Notes: generated by a model not told the origin, from the sequence alone. A stretch of 64,000 nt of DNA from an uncultured Rhodocyclaceae bacterium (GCA_907163075.1 CAJQTY010000001.1:2108001-2172000), one strand, 5' to 3'. Shown: positions 17,369-26,427, counted from the first letter of the stretch. Program-made: numbers and translations.

Positions 17369-17803
17369 ATGCTCAAAGGAATCTCTCCGGCGCTCTCTCC
17401 CGAGCTCCTCAAAGTGCTTTGCGAAATGGGTCACGGCGATGAAATCGTCCTGGCCGATGCTCATTTTCCCGGCTATAGCGTCAATGGGCGTGTTGTCCGT
17501 GCCGACGGCGTCAAGGTCGATACCCTGCTCAGGGCGATCATTCCCTTGTTTGAGCTTGACAGCCACGCGTCGCCGCTGGCCATGATGGCGCCGGTCGACG
17601 GCGACGAACTCGATCCTGCGGTGGAACAGCGTTATCGCCAGGCGCTGTTCCGTGGCGCCGCGGGTCCGGCCATCGAGCGCATCGACCGTTTCGCCTTCTA
17701 CGATCGTGCGCGCGCCGCCTTCGCCGTGGTCATGACCGGCGAGGTGGCGAAATACGGCAACATTCTTCTGAAAAAGGGTGTGACGCCGCCGTTTGCCGAC
17801 TGA
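17369..17803 (+). CDS. fucU: RbsD/FucU family sugar mutarotase (L-fucose mutarotase-like)
   Basis: 144 residues, the normal FucU length. It has the family pattern [37 protein letters not shown] with the catalytic-site His and Asp residues (MGHGDEI, DAHFP), and a C-terminal YGNILLKKG motif with the conserved Tyr/Asn. FucU interconverts the alpha and beta anomers of L-fucose and related pyranoses. It stands alone on the plus strand and is convergent to a TRAP transporter operon. With the lactonase, dehydrogenase and DapA-family genes downstream it suggests a sugar oxidation module. RbsD-type ribopyranase is an alternative, but the length and motifs favour FucU. The SD is GAAAGGCG before the ATG. 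Confidence 0.9.
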   Translation: MLKGISPALSPELLKVLCEMGHGDEIVLADAHFPGYSVNGRVVRADGVKVDTLLRAIIPLFELDSHASPLAMMAPVDGDELDPAVEQRYRQALFRGAAGPAIERIDRFAFYDRARAAFAVVMTGEVAKYGNILLKKGVTPPFAD

Positions 17804-17846
17804 CATATCATCGGCGATTACAGGCTCGGCGCCCATCCGGCGCGGC

Positions 17847-19145
17847 TTATTGCGTCACGTAACCCATGGACTGCGGCAGCCACAGTACGATTTGCGGAAT
17901 CAGGGTGATCGCCAGCAGGAGCAGCAACAAGCCAGCCAGGAACAGCCATCCCTCGCGCATCATGTCCTTGATCGGGATTCCGGTCAGCGCATTGGTCACG
18001 AACAGCAGCATGCCGAAGGGCGGATGGACCAGGCCGATCATCATGTTGAGCACGACGACGACACCGAAATGCACCAGATCGATGCCAAGAGCCTTGGCGA
18101 TGGGCATCAGGATCGGAACGAAAACGAGCAGCAGCACAGAGATGTCCATAAAGCAGCCAAGCACCAGGAACAGGACATTGACCATCAACAGAAACTGCAC
18201 CTGGCTGAAGTGCATGCCCAGCACCCAGTCGGCAAGCATCTGCGGTACGCCCTCGGCCGTAAAGGCGTAGTTCATCACGAACGAGCCGGCGATGATCATG
18301 GTGATTACCGAACTGCCGCGTGCCGATTCCAGAATGACGCCAAAAAACGTCTTCCAGGTCAAGGCCCGGTAAACAACAACCGCCAGGATGAAGGCGTGCA
18401 GGGCGGCGACCGCAGCGGCCTCGGTCGGCGTAAACGCACCGGTGTAAATGCCCGTCAGCAGGACAACCGGCAACGACAAGGGCAGCGCCCCGCGATAGAA
18501 AATCTCGGGCCACTGGGAAAGTGGAACCGGGTCTTCGCGTGGCATCTTGCGCTTCGTGGCGATAATGTGCACGGCGATCATCAGCACCACCGCCATCAAC
18601 ACACCCGGCACGACCCCGCCGAGGAACAGCGCGCCGACCGAGGCGCCCGACACCAGCCCGTAAATGACGAGCGGAATCGACGGCGGAATGATCGGGCCGA
18701 TCGTTGCGCTGGCGACGACGATGGCTCCGGCAAAACCTGGCGTGTATTCCGGCTTCTTGAGCATCTGCTTGATGCTGACCAGACCGGGTCCGGCCGCATC
18801 GGCAATCGCGCTGCCGCTCATTCCCGAAAAAATCACACTGACCAGAACATCGACCTGCGCCAGCCCACCGGGAAGGCGTCCGACCAGAATGCGGCAGAAC
18901 TCGAACAGGCGGTCGCTGACGGTTCCCGCGTTCATCAGGTTGGCGGCCAGAATGAACATCGGGACCGCGAGCAGCACATAGCTGTTGTACAGGCCGTTGA
19001 GAATCTGTTCGGCAGCCATCCCCAGATCCTGGCCCTTGACGGCCAGATAAGCCACGCCACTGACCATCATCGAAAAGCCGATTGGCGCGCGCAGAAAAAA
19101 ACCAGCGACAAGAACGCAAAGCAGCGCCAGCAGGGGGGCCGTCAT
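17847..19145 (-). CDS. dctM: TRAP transporter large permease DctM
   Basis: 432 residues with about 12 membrane segments, opening MTAPLLALLCVLVAGFFLRAPIGFSMMVSG. Conserved DctM features include the AANLMNAGTVSDRLFEF motif, the SGSAIADAAGPG segment and ATIGPIIPPSIPLVIYG. This subunit is the Na+-coupled channel of a tripartite ATP-independent importer. It overlaps dctQ by 4 bp (ATGA). A long overlapping frame ending at 17818 is a shadow. Confidence 0.94.
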   Translation of the reverse strand: MTAPLLALLCVLVAGFFLRAPIGFSMMVSGVAYLAVKGQDLGMAAEQILNGLYNSYVLLAVPMFILAANLMNAGTVSDRLFEFCRILVGRLPGGLAQVDVLVSVIFSGMSGSAIADAAGPGLVSIKQMLKKPEYTPGFAGAIVVASATIGPIIPPSIPLVIYGLVSGASVGALFLGGVVPGVLMAVVLMIAVHIIATKRKMPREDPVPLSQWPEIFYRGALPLSLPVVLLTGIYTGAFTPTEAAAVAALHAFILAVVVYRALTWKTFFGVILESARGSSVITMIIAGSFVMNYAFTAEGVPQMLADWVLGMHFSQVQFLLMVNVLFLVLGCFMDISVLLLVFVPILMPIAKALGIDLVHFGVVVVLNMMIGLVHPPFGMLLFVTNALTGIPIKDMMREGWLFLAGLLLLLLAITLIPQIVLWLPQSMGYVTQ

Positions 19146-19633
19146 CGCTTATCCTCGGTCAAATTGAATTGGCCGATGATGGCGGCAATGCCCCAGACCG
19201 CCCGCACGACCAGAGACACCAGCAAAAATGCGAACGGCAGGAAGACCCACATGATCGGCCAGCCGAGCACCGGGGTACCCTCGCGCGCCATGAAGTGGAT
19301 GTAGCTCCAGCTCGACGGCAAGGCCCAGGCCGAGAGGCCGCCGATGATCAGGTAAGCGGCGATGCGCATGAGCCTTTGCACATTTGCAGGAACCAAGTCA
19401 TAGATCAGGCCGAACCTCACCTGTTCGTCTTCGGGAACCATGAAAGCCGCGCCCCACAGAACAACCCAGATATACAGGATGACGGCCAGTTCGTCGGACC
19501 ACATCAGCGGTCTGTTGAAGCCGAACCGGGCGGTCACCTGGATCACGAAAGTGAGGAAGAGGCCGACGTACAACAAACCGCCGACAATGTCGGCGGCGTG
19601 TCTGCATTTTTTTCCGAGATCAGCGAACCGCAT
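19142..19633 (-). CDS. dctQ: TRAP transporter small permease DctQ
   Basis: 163 residues with four membrane segments. The conserved WSDELAVILYIWVVLWGAAF motif is typical of DctQ. Its start overlaps the end of dctP by 14 bp and its end overlaps dctM by 4 bp, so the three genes are tightly coupled. DctQ scaffolds DctM and helps dock the binding protein. Confidence 0.92.
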   Translation of the reverse strand: MRFADLGKKCRHAADIVGGLLYVGLFLTFVIQVTARFGFNRPLMWSDELAVILYIWVVLWGAAFMVPEDEQVRFGLIYDLVPANVQRLMRIAAYLIIGGLSAWALPSSWSYIHFMAREGTPVLGWPIMWVFLPFAFLLVSLVVRAVWGIAAIIGQFNLTEDKR

Positions 19634-20648
19634 TGAGCCGCTCCAGCAGCCCCTTCGGCCATGTCTTGGCCATCTCGGACGCCAGATACTTTTCCTGCAC
19701 CGACTTGCGGAAAGCGGCGACGTCAGGCGTCACGATCTTCAGGCCCTGCGCCTTGAAGAAGTCGATCAGTTCGGCTTCGTCCTTGATGCGGTTGGCGTTG
19801 TTGTAGCGCGCGGCGGCCTCGGCGGCGACCCTGACCTTCTTCTGCTGCTCCGGTTTCAGGGCATTGAAAGCCTTGGTCGAGTAGGACAGGAAGATCGCAT
19901 CGACCAGATGGCCGGTCAGCACGATGGTCTTGCTGACTTCGTAGAACTTCGCCGCACGCACGCTGGGCAGCGGATTGTCCTGGCCGTCGATGGTTCCGGT
20001 TTGCAGCGCAAGATAGACTTCCCCGTAAGCCAGCGGCATCGGCGTGGCGCCCAGCGCTTCGCCGAGGAACAGCCATTCCTTGCTGGCCGGCATGCGCAGC
20101 TTGACGCCCTTCAGGTCAGCCGGGGTCTTTACACTCCTGTCCTCGCGCAGCATGACCTGGCGGGTGCCGAGGTAAGCCGTGGCCAGCGGCGTTACTTCCA
20201 GTTTCTGGACGACCGGTTTGAACACTTCCTCGCCGATCGGGCCATTAAAAACCTTTTGCTGGTGATCGGGATCGCGAATGATATAGCCGGCGGTAAAGAT
20301 GGAGAATTCCGGCACGAGCTTCGAGATATCCTGCGCCGAGATGGCCGACATTTCGAGATTGCCGCGCGCCATCGCAGCAGGCTCGGTCCCTTGCTTGAAG
20401 AGGGCGGCGTTCAGATGAATCTGGACGTCGAATTCGCCCGGAGCGGATTTTTCCAGATTCTCCTTGAATACCGTCCACATCTTGGCGTGCCAGTCGTCGG
20501 GCACGGCCGGCGTTGAAATGCGGATCACCTGTTTGCTCTGGGCCAGGGCCTGCGGTGCGGCGGCAAAGCCCAGTCCGAGCGCGGCGACGAGCGCAAGCGT
20601 GCCGGCGCCGGCCTTGCGCAGTACGTGTTCAAGTGCTGTGTGGCTCAT
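19620..20648 (-). CDS. dctP: TRAP transporter substrate-binding protein DctP
   Basis: 342 residues. A Sec signal peptide (about residues 1-36, cleavage at ALA-QS) precedes the DctP fold. The ligand-carboxylate arginine lies in LKGVKLRMPASKEW, and the TIDGQDNPLPSVRAAKFYEV segment follows. The conserved arginine means the ligand usually has a carboxylate, so a sugar acid is more likely than a neutral sugar. The gene leads the dctPQM operon, with an SD AAAGGGAAG before the ATG. The 276-bp region upstream is shared with the divergent DapA-family gene. Confidence 0.92.
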   Translation of the reverse strand: MSHTALEHVLRKAGAGTLALVAALGLGFAAAPQALAQSKQVIRISTPAVPDDWHAKMWTVFKENLEKSAPGEFDVQIHLNAALFKQGTEPAAMARGNLEMSAISAQDISKLVPEFSIFTAGYIIRDPDHQQKVFNGPIGEEVFKPVVQKLEVTPLATAYLGTRQVMLREDRSVKTPADLKGVKLRMPASKEWLFLGEALGATPMPLAYGEVYLALQTGTIDGQDNPLPSVRAAKFYEVSKTIVLTGHLVDAIFLSYSTKAFNALKPEQQKKVRVAAEAAARYNNANRIKDEAELIDFFKAQGLKIVTPDVAAFRKSVQEKYLASEMAKTWPKGLLERLNAVR

Positions 20649-20836
20649 GATCTTCCCTTTCCTTTATGTTGTAATAGAAACGAAGGCCCGGCTGCTGCTC
20701 GGCGCGAGACCCGGTTTTTCGGTTCTGCTTGCCCCGGACAAACCGATTTCCGGCACCAGCTACGCGTTCTCGGCCTGCGTGAATCTATACCTGTCCAATG
20801 ATGATGTCTACTCCGTCCGAGAGCGTGAAATTCTTG

Positions 20837-20854
20837 AGCTATCACGAATTAGCT
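20837..20854. promoter_or_regulatory. Candidate LacI-type operator between dctP and the DapA-family gene
   Basis: AGCTATCACGAATTAGCT has inverted AGCTA/TAGCT arms around a central CG, the usual geometry of LacI-family operators. It lies 71 bp upstream of the DapA-family start in the divergent intergenic region. A LacI-family regulator is encoded right after that gene. The pairing is inferred from position and shape only. Confidence 0.35.
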
Positions 20855-20924
20855 GATAGCCTTGGCACTATTGAGGTGCGCCTTTTCGGGCATTTCCGAC
20901 TCCGTTGATCACAGGTGGCGCGTC

Positions 20925-21857
20925 ATGATTGCAAAGAAGATAGAAGGAATCGTTCCGGTCATGCTGACCCCGATGAATGCGGCGGGCGACATCGACTATT
21001 CCGGGCTGGAACGGCTGATCGAATGGTATATCGCCAACGGGTCGGACGCCCTGTTTGCTGTCTGCCAGTCCAGCGAAATGCAGTTCCTGAGCATCGAGGA
21101 ACGCGCCGCGCTCGGCCGGTTCGTCGTCAGGCAGGTTGCCGGGCGCGTACCCGTGGTTGTTTCCGGGCATGTCAGCGACGACCCGTACAGCCAGCTGGAG
21201 GAGTTGACCGCCGCCGCGGCAACCGGTGCCGACGGAGTCGTTCTGGTAAGCAACCATCTCGACCCGAAGAATCGAGGCACGGCGGTTTTCCGGGGCAACC
21301 TGGAGTGGCTGCTGGAGCGCCTGCCCAGGGACGTTCCGCTCGGACTCTACGAATGCCCGGCGCCGTACCGGCGCCTGCTCAGCGACGAGGAAATCCGCAT
21401 CTGCCTGGACAGCGAGCGCTTTGTGCTGCTCAAGGACGTGTCGTGCGCCCTGGACACCGTGAAGCGCCGCGTTGCGCTTGCCGCCGGAACGCCATTCGCC
21501 ATTCTCAACGCCAACGCGGCGATTGCCTACGACGCCATGAAAGCCGGATCGCGCGGATTTAACGGCGTTTCCACCAACTATCATCCCGACCTCTACAAGT
21601 GGCTCTACACTACTGGGGAAAAGCATCCCGAAGTCGCCGCTGAAGTGGCGACCTTCCTGGTGCTGGCGGCGCTTTCCGAAGCTTTCGGCTACCCGGTCGT
21701 GGCCAAGATGTATCACCAGCGCATCGGAACCTTCGACTCGATAAGGAGCCGCACCATCAGCTTTGACGTGCGTGAGCGCTTCTGGGCACTGGATGCGATC
21801 CTCGACCAGGTGGTAGCCGGCACCGAGGCGATGCGCGCCCGGATCGCCGCGCTGTAA
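20925..21857 (+). CDS. DapA/NanA family aldolase (2-keto-3-deoxy sugar acid aldolase-like)
   Basis: 310 residues from the ATG at 20925 (MIAKKIEGIVPVMLTPMN); the frame is open further upstream but without homology. It is a class I TIM-barrel lyase. The catalytic Tyr lies in LGLYECPAPYRRLL and the Schiff-base Lys in FVLLKDVS, near residue 170. The ECPAPY variant is typical of the branch acting on sugar-derived 2-keto acids rather than lysine biosynthesis. With FucU, a lactonase and a sugar dehydrogenase nearby, cleavage of a 2-keto-3-deoxy aldonate to pyruvate and an aldehyde is the likely role. It converges on the LacI gene with a 2-bp gap. Confidence 0.85.
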   Translation: MIAKKIEGIVPVMLTPMNAAGDIDYSGLERLIEWYIANGSDALFAVCQSSEMQFLSIEERAALGRFVVRQVAGRVPVVVSGHVSDDPYSQLEELTAAAATGADGVVLVSNHLDPKNRGTAVFRGNLEWLLERLPRDVPLGLYECPAPYRRLLSDEEIRICLDSERFVLLKDVSCALDTVKRRVALAAGTPFAILNANAAIAYDAMKAGSRGFNGVSTNYHPDLYKWLYTTGEKHPEVAAEVATFLVLAALSEAFGYPVVAKMYHQRIGTFDSIRSRTISFDVRERFWALDAILDQVVAGTEAMRARIAAL

Positions 21858-21859
21858 AC

Positions 21860-22870
21860 CTACAGGTTACGGCAGATCAGCTCGACCGGCACGACGTCGG
21901 TCGAGCTGGCGCTGGCATTCTTGCCGCCACTGACCGGCTCGACCAGCCGCTCGAATACCCGGCTGGCCAGCGCCGCTTCGTTCTGCCGAATCGACAACAC
22001 GCGGTTGGGCAGAAAATCGAGCATGGTGTGATCATCGAAGGTAGCGATCAGGATATCCCTGTCGATCCTGCCGATCTGCGCCTTGATCTGCTGCAGGGCG
22101 CCCTCCAGCACCAGCAGCGACGAGCACATGAAGGCGCCGGGCGGGCCCTGCAGGGCGTCGATCAGCGCGTGCATCATCTTGCGCCCGGCCACCGTACTGT
22201 TTTCGGCATCAAGCCGGATCAGGTGATCGCCGCCGCGCAATCCCTTCTCCTCGCAAGCCATGGAGAAGCCGCGAACGCGCTCCTGGATGCTCGGCAGCGT
22301 GCTATCGCCGCACAGGAAATAACACGCCGCGTCCGTTTCGCGCAGCATCCTGCGCGTCATTTCGAGGCCGCCCTGAAAGTTGTCGCTGACCACCGTCGGA
22401 AAAAGCGAATGACCGTAGTCGCGATCGAACATCACGATAGCCTTGCGCGCCCTGCTTTTGATCAACTGGGACAGCGTCGTGGCCTGGCAGGGGGCAATCG
22501 CCAGGCCATCGACCCCGCGCGCCAGCAAGGTGGTGACAGCGCGATTCTCAAGCTCGCTGTCCTCGTGCGAAGAAACCGTCAGCAACAGCAGGTTACGTTT
22601 GCGGCAATGCGTCTCAAGCGCCGCCATCAGGCGGGCAAAGAACGCGTTGGCCAGGTCGGGGACGACCAGCCCGATGGTATCGCTGCGATTGAGCTTGAGG
22701 CTGCGCGCGGCGTGATTGAGCGAATAACCGTGAATGGCGATGTAGTCTTCGATCAGCTTCCGGGTGCTGGCGCCAATTCGGTGTTTTTCCGACTGGCCGT
22801 TGATGACGAAGCGGACGGTGGTGATCGAAAAACCGGTGGCCCTGGCAATTTCATCGACGGTTTTTGGCAT
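21860..22870 (-). CDS. LacI family transcriptional regulator
   Basis: 336 residues from the ATG at 22870. The N-terminal HTH (TVDEIARATGFSITTVRFVINGQ) and hinge helix are followed by the periplasmic-binding-protein-like effector domain, opening TIGLVVPDLANAFFARLMAALE. The hinge YSLNHAARSLKLNRSDTIG has the usual minor-groove Leu/Ala pattern. The spacing of the HTH resembles FruR/Cra-type members. It is likely the regulator of the adjoining DapA-family aldolase and TRAP genes. The effector is unknown. Confidence 0.92.
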   Translation of the reverse strand: MPKTVDEIARATGFSITTVRFVINGQSEKHRIGASTRKLIEDYIAIHGYSLNHAARSLKLNRSDTIGLVVPDLANAFFARLMAALETHCRKRNLLLLTVSSHEDSELENRAVTTLLARGVDGLAIAPCQATTLSQLIKSRARKAIVMFDRDYGHSLFPTVVSDNFQGGLEMTRRMLRETDAACYFLCGDSTLPSIQERVRGFSMACEEKGLRGGDHLIRLDAENSTVAGRKMMHALIDALQGPPGAFMCSSLLVLEGALQQIKAQIGRIDRDILIATFDDHTMLDFLPNRVLSIRQNEAALASRVFERLVEPVSGGKNASASSTDVVPVELICRNL

Positions 22871-23031
22871 GCTCAAGTCCCGCTGGCTTCTCCGCCGTTG
22901 CGGAGCTTTTCAAGCCGCTCATTATGGCAGCATTTCAGGCCTCGGGCCGGCTGCCCGCATTCCGATGCATCCGGAAAAACGCTGACGAAACACGGCAACG
23001 CCGCCTGGCCTTGTCAAATTGCCGGTCGCCA

Positions 23032-24423
23032 TCAGCGACGGCTGGAGATGGCGACGCCGGCGTTCCGCTCGAGTTTCAGGGCACCCGCAGCGGCCAGCGC
23101 CATCAGCGCGCCGATGGTGAACCAGGCATGGCGGAAGTCAGCCAGTTCCAGCGTCGAAGTGCCGCGCAGGGTCTGCGAGACGCTCAGGGCGAACGCCGCA
23201 AAAGCCACCCCCATGCTCATTGCCACCTGCTGCAGCATGGTTGCCAGCGCACTGGCGCCGGCCCGCTGCTCGGCGCCGATGTCGGCAAAGGCCAGGGTGG
23301 TGACGGTGGTGAAGTTCATCGAGCGCGCCATCCCGGCCAGCAGCAGCACCGTGTAAATCAGCAGATCCGGAACGTTGGGCGTAAGCATTCCGCAGGCGAG
23401 CAGCGTAATGGCGCACAAGGCACCGTTGACCGTCAGCACCTTGCGGAATCCGAAACGGCGCAGTATCGGCGTGGTGGCACTTTTCATCAGGAGATTGCCG
23501 GCCATGTAGACCAGAACCATCATCCCGGCATGCTGCGGCGAGAAGCCGAAGCCGATCTGGAACATCAGCGGCAAGAGGAAGGGCGAGGCATTGATCGCGA
23601 TGCGGGAAATGAAGCCGACGGTGACGATGGCCAGCGCAAAGGTCGGCACCGCAACGGCCCGCAGGTCGAGCATTGGCGCGTCGGTATGGTGGGCGTGCCA
23701 CACGGCAGCGACCACCGAAATCAGGCCGAAACCGGCCAGTGCCAGCGGCCACAGCGACGAACGATCCAGTCCGCCAAGCCGCGCCAGCCCTTCGACCAGG
23801 GCGGCCAGGGCAAGCGCGGTGAGAACGAAGCCGGTGGCGTCGAAGCGGGTTCGCGTTGCCGGCGCCCGTTCGGGAATATGGCGCAGCACCAACCATACGC
23901 CGAGCAGTCCAAGCGGGACATTGATCAGGAAAATCCAGCGCCACGAGACGTAGCTGACGATCAGGCCGCCAAGCGGCGGACCGATTACCGGCGCAATGAG
24001 TCCGGGCCAGGTGATGGTGCCGATGGCTTCGATAATGCGCTCCTTGGGCGTTTCGCGCAGCACCACGAAGCGTCCCACCGGCGACATGAAGGCCGCCGCC
24101 GCACCCTGCAGCACGCGGGCGGCGATCAGCGCCCAAAACGAGGGCGCCAGTCCGCACAGCAGCGAAGCCAGCGTGAACAGCCCGACGGCCGAGGCAAAGA
24201 CCTTGCGCGCGCCGAAGCGCTCACCGCACCATCCGGCCGCTGGCACGAACACGGCCATGGCCACCAGGTAGGAGGTGATGCTGGCGCTGACGCCCAGCGC
24301 CGTGCTGTCGAAACCGGCGCCGATGGCCGGTAGCGCGGTGGTGATGATCGACGCGTCGAGCGTTTCCATGAAGAACGCCGCGGCGACGGTCAGCGCGATC
24401 GTGCGCGACTCCTTCTCGTTCAT
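23032..24423 (-). CDS. MFS transporter, DHA2 (EmrB/QacA) type
   Basis: 463 residues from the ATG at 24423 (MNEKESRTIALTVAAAFFMETLDASIITTALPAIG); a much longer upstream frame is spurious. TM1 carries the LDASIITTALPAI motif C-like signature of DHA2 exporters, loop 2-3 has GERFGARKVF (motif A), and about 14 membrane segments fit the length. DHA2 members are mostly H+ antiporters for drugs or organic compounds. In this setting it may export or import a sugar-derived metabolite. It starts 7 bp after the oxidoreductase gene ends, so co-transcription is likely. Confidence 0.88.
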   Translation of the reverse strand: MNEKESRTIALTVAAAFFMETLDASIITTALPAIGAGFDSTALGVSASITSYLVAMAVFVPAAGWCGERFGARKVFASAVGLFTLASLLCGLAPSFWALIAARVLQGAAAAFMSPVGRFVVLRETPKERIIEAIGTITWPGLIAPVIGPPLGGLIVSYVSWRWIFLINVPLGLLGVWLVLRHIPERAPATRTRFDATGFVLTALALAALVEGLARLGGLDRSSLWPLALAGFGLISVVAAVWHAHHTDAPMLDLRAVAVPTFALAIVTVGFISRIAINASPFLLPLMFQIGFGFSPQHAGMMVLVYMAGNLLMKSATTPILRRFGFRKVLTVNGALCAITLLACGMLTPNVPDLLIYTVLLLAGMARSMNFTTVTTLAFADIGAEQRAGASALATMLQQVAMSMGVAFAAFALSVSQTLRGTSTLELADFRHAWFTIGALMALAAAGALKLERNAGVAISSRR

Positions 24424-24430
24424 CGCCGCC

Positions 24431-25459
24431 TCAGGGTGTGGACAGGGAGTGCCAGGTCCCGGCGCGCGCCGACTCGAACAGGCCTTCGATGGTCCGCAGC
24501 GTATCGAATGCCTCCTCGATCGGCCAGCCGGATACCGGCTCGCCGAGCACCAGACGCGAGAAGCGCTCGGCCTGCAGCACGAACTGGTTGGTCGCGGCAA
24601 AGGTAAACGTGGTCGTCGGGAAGGCGCCGACGCTGGCAGAATCGCCGAGCTCGATGCAGCACGCCGTCGGCTGCACCTGCGAGTACGGGAAGTTGAAGCG
24701 AAGCCAGCCGCGTGCGCAGAGGATCGAGAGGTGCTGTTGCGAACCCCAGCCATCGCCGCCCGACTGCGTCGCGACCGTGAAGGCGGCGTGGCAGCCGCCA
24801 TAGTCGAGCAAGGCACTGGACAGCCGGTCGATGCCGAACACCGGATCGATCTCGAGTGCAGCCACGACGCGTTCCGGCGCGCGCCTGAAAATCATGTTGC
24901 AGGCGCTAATCGCGTACGAACCAAGGTCGTACATCCCACCGCCACCGCCGGCCGGATTGTTGCGGATGTCCGCCGGATTGAAGAACTGCTTGGCGAGGAA
25001 GCCATGCGCCGCGCGCACCGGACCGATCATGTCGCTGGCGAGAATTTCGTGCAGTTTTGCCCACTGCGGATGGTTGCGGAAGGCGAAGGCTTCTTCGATG
25101 TGTTTGCCGCTGCGCTCGCGCACGGCGCAGAGCTGTTTGACCTGATCCGAAGTCAGGCACAGCGGCTTTTCGCAGAGCACGTGCTTGCCGGCCTCGAGTG
25201 CGCGCACCGACCATTCGAAATGCAGCTGGTTCGGCAGCGGCACATAAACGATGTCGATGTCCGCGTCGGCCAGCAGTTCGTCGTAGCTGCCGTAGACGCG
25301 CGGCACCTCGAGGGCCGCGGCGACGGCACGGCCCCTGTCGATGTCGCGCGAGGCAAGGGCCAGCAGGGTGGCGCTGGGGGCTTCGTTCAGCGCCGGCATC
25401 GAGCGTTTGGTGGCAATCGCGGCTGCCCCCAGCACGCCCCAGTTTGCTGTTTTCTTCAT
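24431..25459 (-). CDS. Gfo/Idh/MocA family NAD(P)-dependent oxidoreductase
   Basis: 342 residues from the ATG at 25459 (MKKTANWGVLGAAAIATK). The N-terminal Rossmann fold GVLGAAAIA and the family motif CEKPLCLTSDQVKQL (Glu-Lys-Pro, with the catalytic Lys) are clear. The GGMYDLGSYAI segment leads into the C-terminal alpha/beta substrate domain. These enzymes oxidise or epimerise sugars, inositols and sugar acids. It overlaps the lactonase gene by 4 bp (ATGA), so the two products probably act in sequence, for example sugar to lactone followed by lactone hydrolysis. Confidence 0.9.
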   Translation of the reverse strand: MKKTANWGVLGAAAIATKRSMPALNEAPSATLLALASRDIDRGRAVAAALEVPRVYGSYDELLADADIDIVYVPLPNQLHFEWSVRALEAGKHVLCEKPLCLTSDQVKQLCAVRERSGKHIEEAFAFRNHPQWAKLHEILASDMIGPVRAAHGFLAKQFFNPADIRNNPAGGGGGMYDLGSYAISACNMIFRRAPERVVAALEIDPVFGIDRLSSALLDYGGCHAAFTVATQSGGDGWGSQQHLSILCARGWLRFNFPYSQVQPTACCIELGDSASVGAFPTTTFTFAATNQFVLQAERFSRLVLGEPVSGWPIEEAFDTLRTIEGLFESARAGTWHSLSTP

Positions 25460-26316
25460 GCGACCTCGGCTCCGCTGAAGTTCGGCTCTGACGAGAAGCC
25501 AAACAGGGCACGGGGCGTTTCCCACAGCAGTTTGCGCCGCTCGTCGGCGTCCGGGAACAGGCGCTCGACGAGTTTGAGCAGGGTACCGTAGTCGATCCGC
25601 TGCGGGGCGCGCAGGAAAGGCCAGTCCGTTCCCCAGACGCAGGCATCGAGCGTAAACGCGTCGACCAGCGCACGCACGTAGGGCCAGGCATCGGCATGAG
25701 GAAACGGCTCATGCGAGAATTTCGCGTAGCCCGACAGCTTGACGCAAGCCCTGCCGCTTCGCCCCAGTTCAAGTAGCGCCTGGAATCCCGGCTGCTTGAG
25801 TCCGGCCGCGACGTTCGGGCGACCGCAATGGTCGAAGAGCAGCCGGACGCCGCTGGCCCGCAGCATCGGCAGCAGTTCGAGCAGTTGATCGTTGTGCACC
25901 TGTATCTGCGCAATGAGCCCAAGTTCGGCCAGACGATCGAGCAAACCGGCGGCATTCGCGTATTCCGCCGCGCCGAACAAGGCCGGGTTGAAGGCAATGC
26001 CGACGATCCCGCTGGCCTTCAGTTGTTCGAGTTCGCTGCGCGGCGCCTCGTTGCCGACGACGGCAATCCCCTTCAGGCGGCCGTTGCTGCGCGCGATGGT
26101 GTCGAGCAGGCAGCGATTGTCCGGTCCGTAGCCGGAGTTCGGTTCGACCAGCACGGCGTTGCGCACGCCATACGCATCCAGTACCTGCATGAACTGCGCC
26201 GGCGTGCCCCTCTCCTGACCGGCCGGCAGGTAGAAATTCCCCTCCTGGTAGGGGAAGCGTTCGGGGTCGAATACGTGGTTGTGACAGTCTATTTTGGCTT
26301 CGTCGAAGATCGACAT
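25456..26316 (-). CDS. Amidohydrolase family sugar lactonase (COG3618, L-fuconolactonase/LigI-like)
   Basis: 286 residues from the ATG at 26316 (MSIFDEAKIDCHNHVFDPERFPYQ); the frame extends upstream without homology. It has a TIM-barrel amidohydrolase-2 fold. The metal/active-site motif is DCHNHVFD, with further conserved residues in LLFDHCGRP and CVWGTDWPF (catalytic Asp). The family contains 2-pyrone-4,6-dicarboxylate lactonase and sugar lactonases such as L-fuconolactonase. The company of a sugar dehydrogenase and the FucU and DapA-family genes favours sugar-lactone hydrolysis. It leads a three-gene operon with the oxidoreductase and MFS genes. Confidence 0.85.
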   Translation of the reverse strand: MSIFDEAKIDCHNHVFDPERFPYQEGNFYLPAGQERGTPAQFMQVLDAYGVRNAVLVEPNSGYGPDNRCLLDTIARSNGRLKGIAVVGNEAPRSELEQLKASGIVGIAFNPALFGAAEYANAAGLLDRLAELGLIAQIQVHNDQLLELLPMLRASGVRLLFDHCGRPNVAAGLKQPGFQALLELGRSGRACVKLSGYAKFSHEPFPHADAWPYVRALVDAFTLDACVWGTDWPFLRAPQRIDYGTLLKLVERLFPDADERRKLLWETPRALFGFSSEPNFSGAEVA

Positions 26317-26397
26317 GGCAGGCTCGCTCGGAAGACGGCCGGCAACAGGGGAGGACTGGCCCCGGCGCCCGGCCTGGCGGTGATGCAGGCGGCTGTG

Positions 26398-26427
26398 ACA
26401 ATACACAGAATTTTCAGCTGTTGGCAA
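26398..26427 (-). promoter_or_regulatory. Candidate sigma-70 promoter for the lactonase operon
   Basis: Read on the minus strand, TTGCCA (26427-26422) is followed after 18 bp by TATTGT (26403-26398). This lies 82 bp before the lactonase start codon in a non-coding region. Confidence 0.35.

Noticed and set aside
17818-19119. 433-aa minus-strand frame overlapping dctM
   Set aside because: It is in another frame of the same strand as a clear DctM; no membrane pattern, Arg-rich composition.
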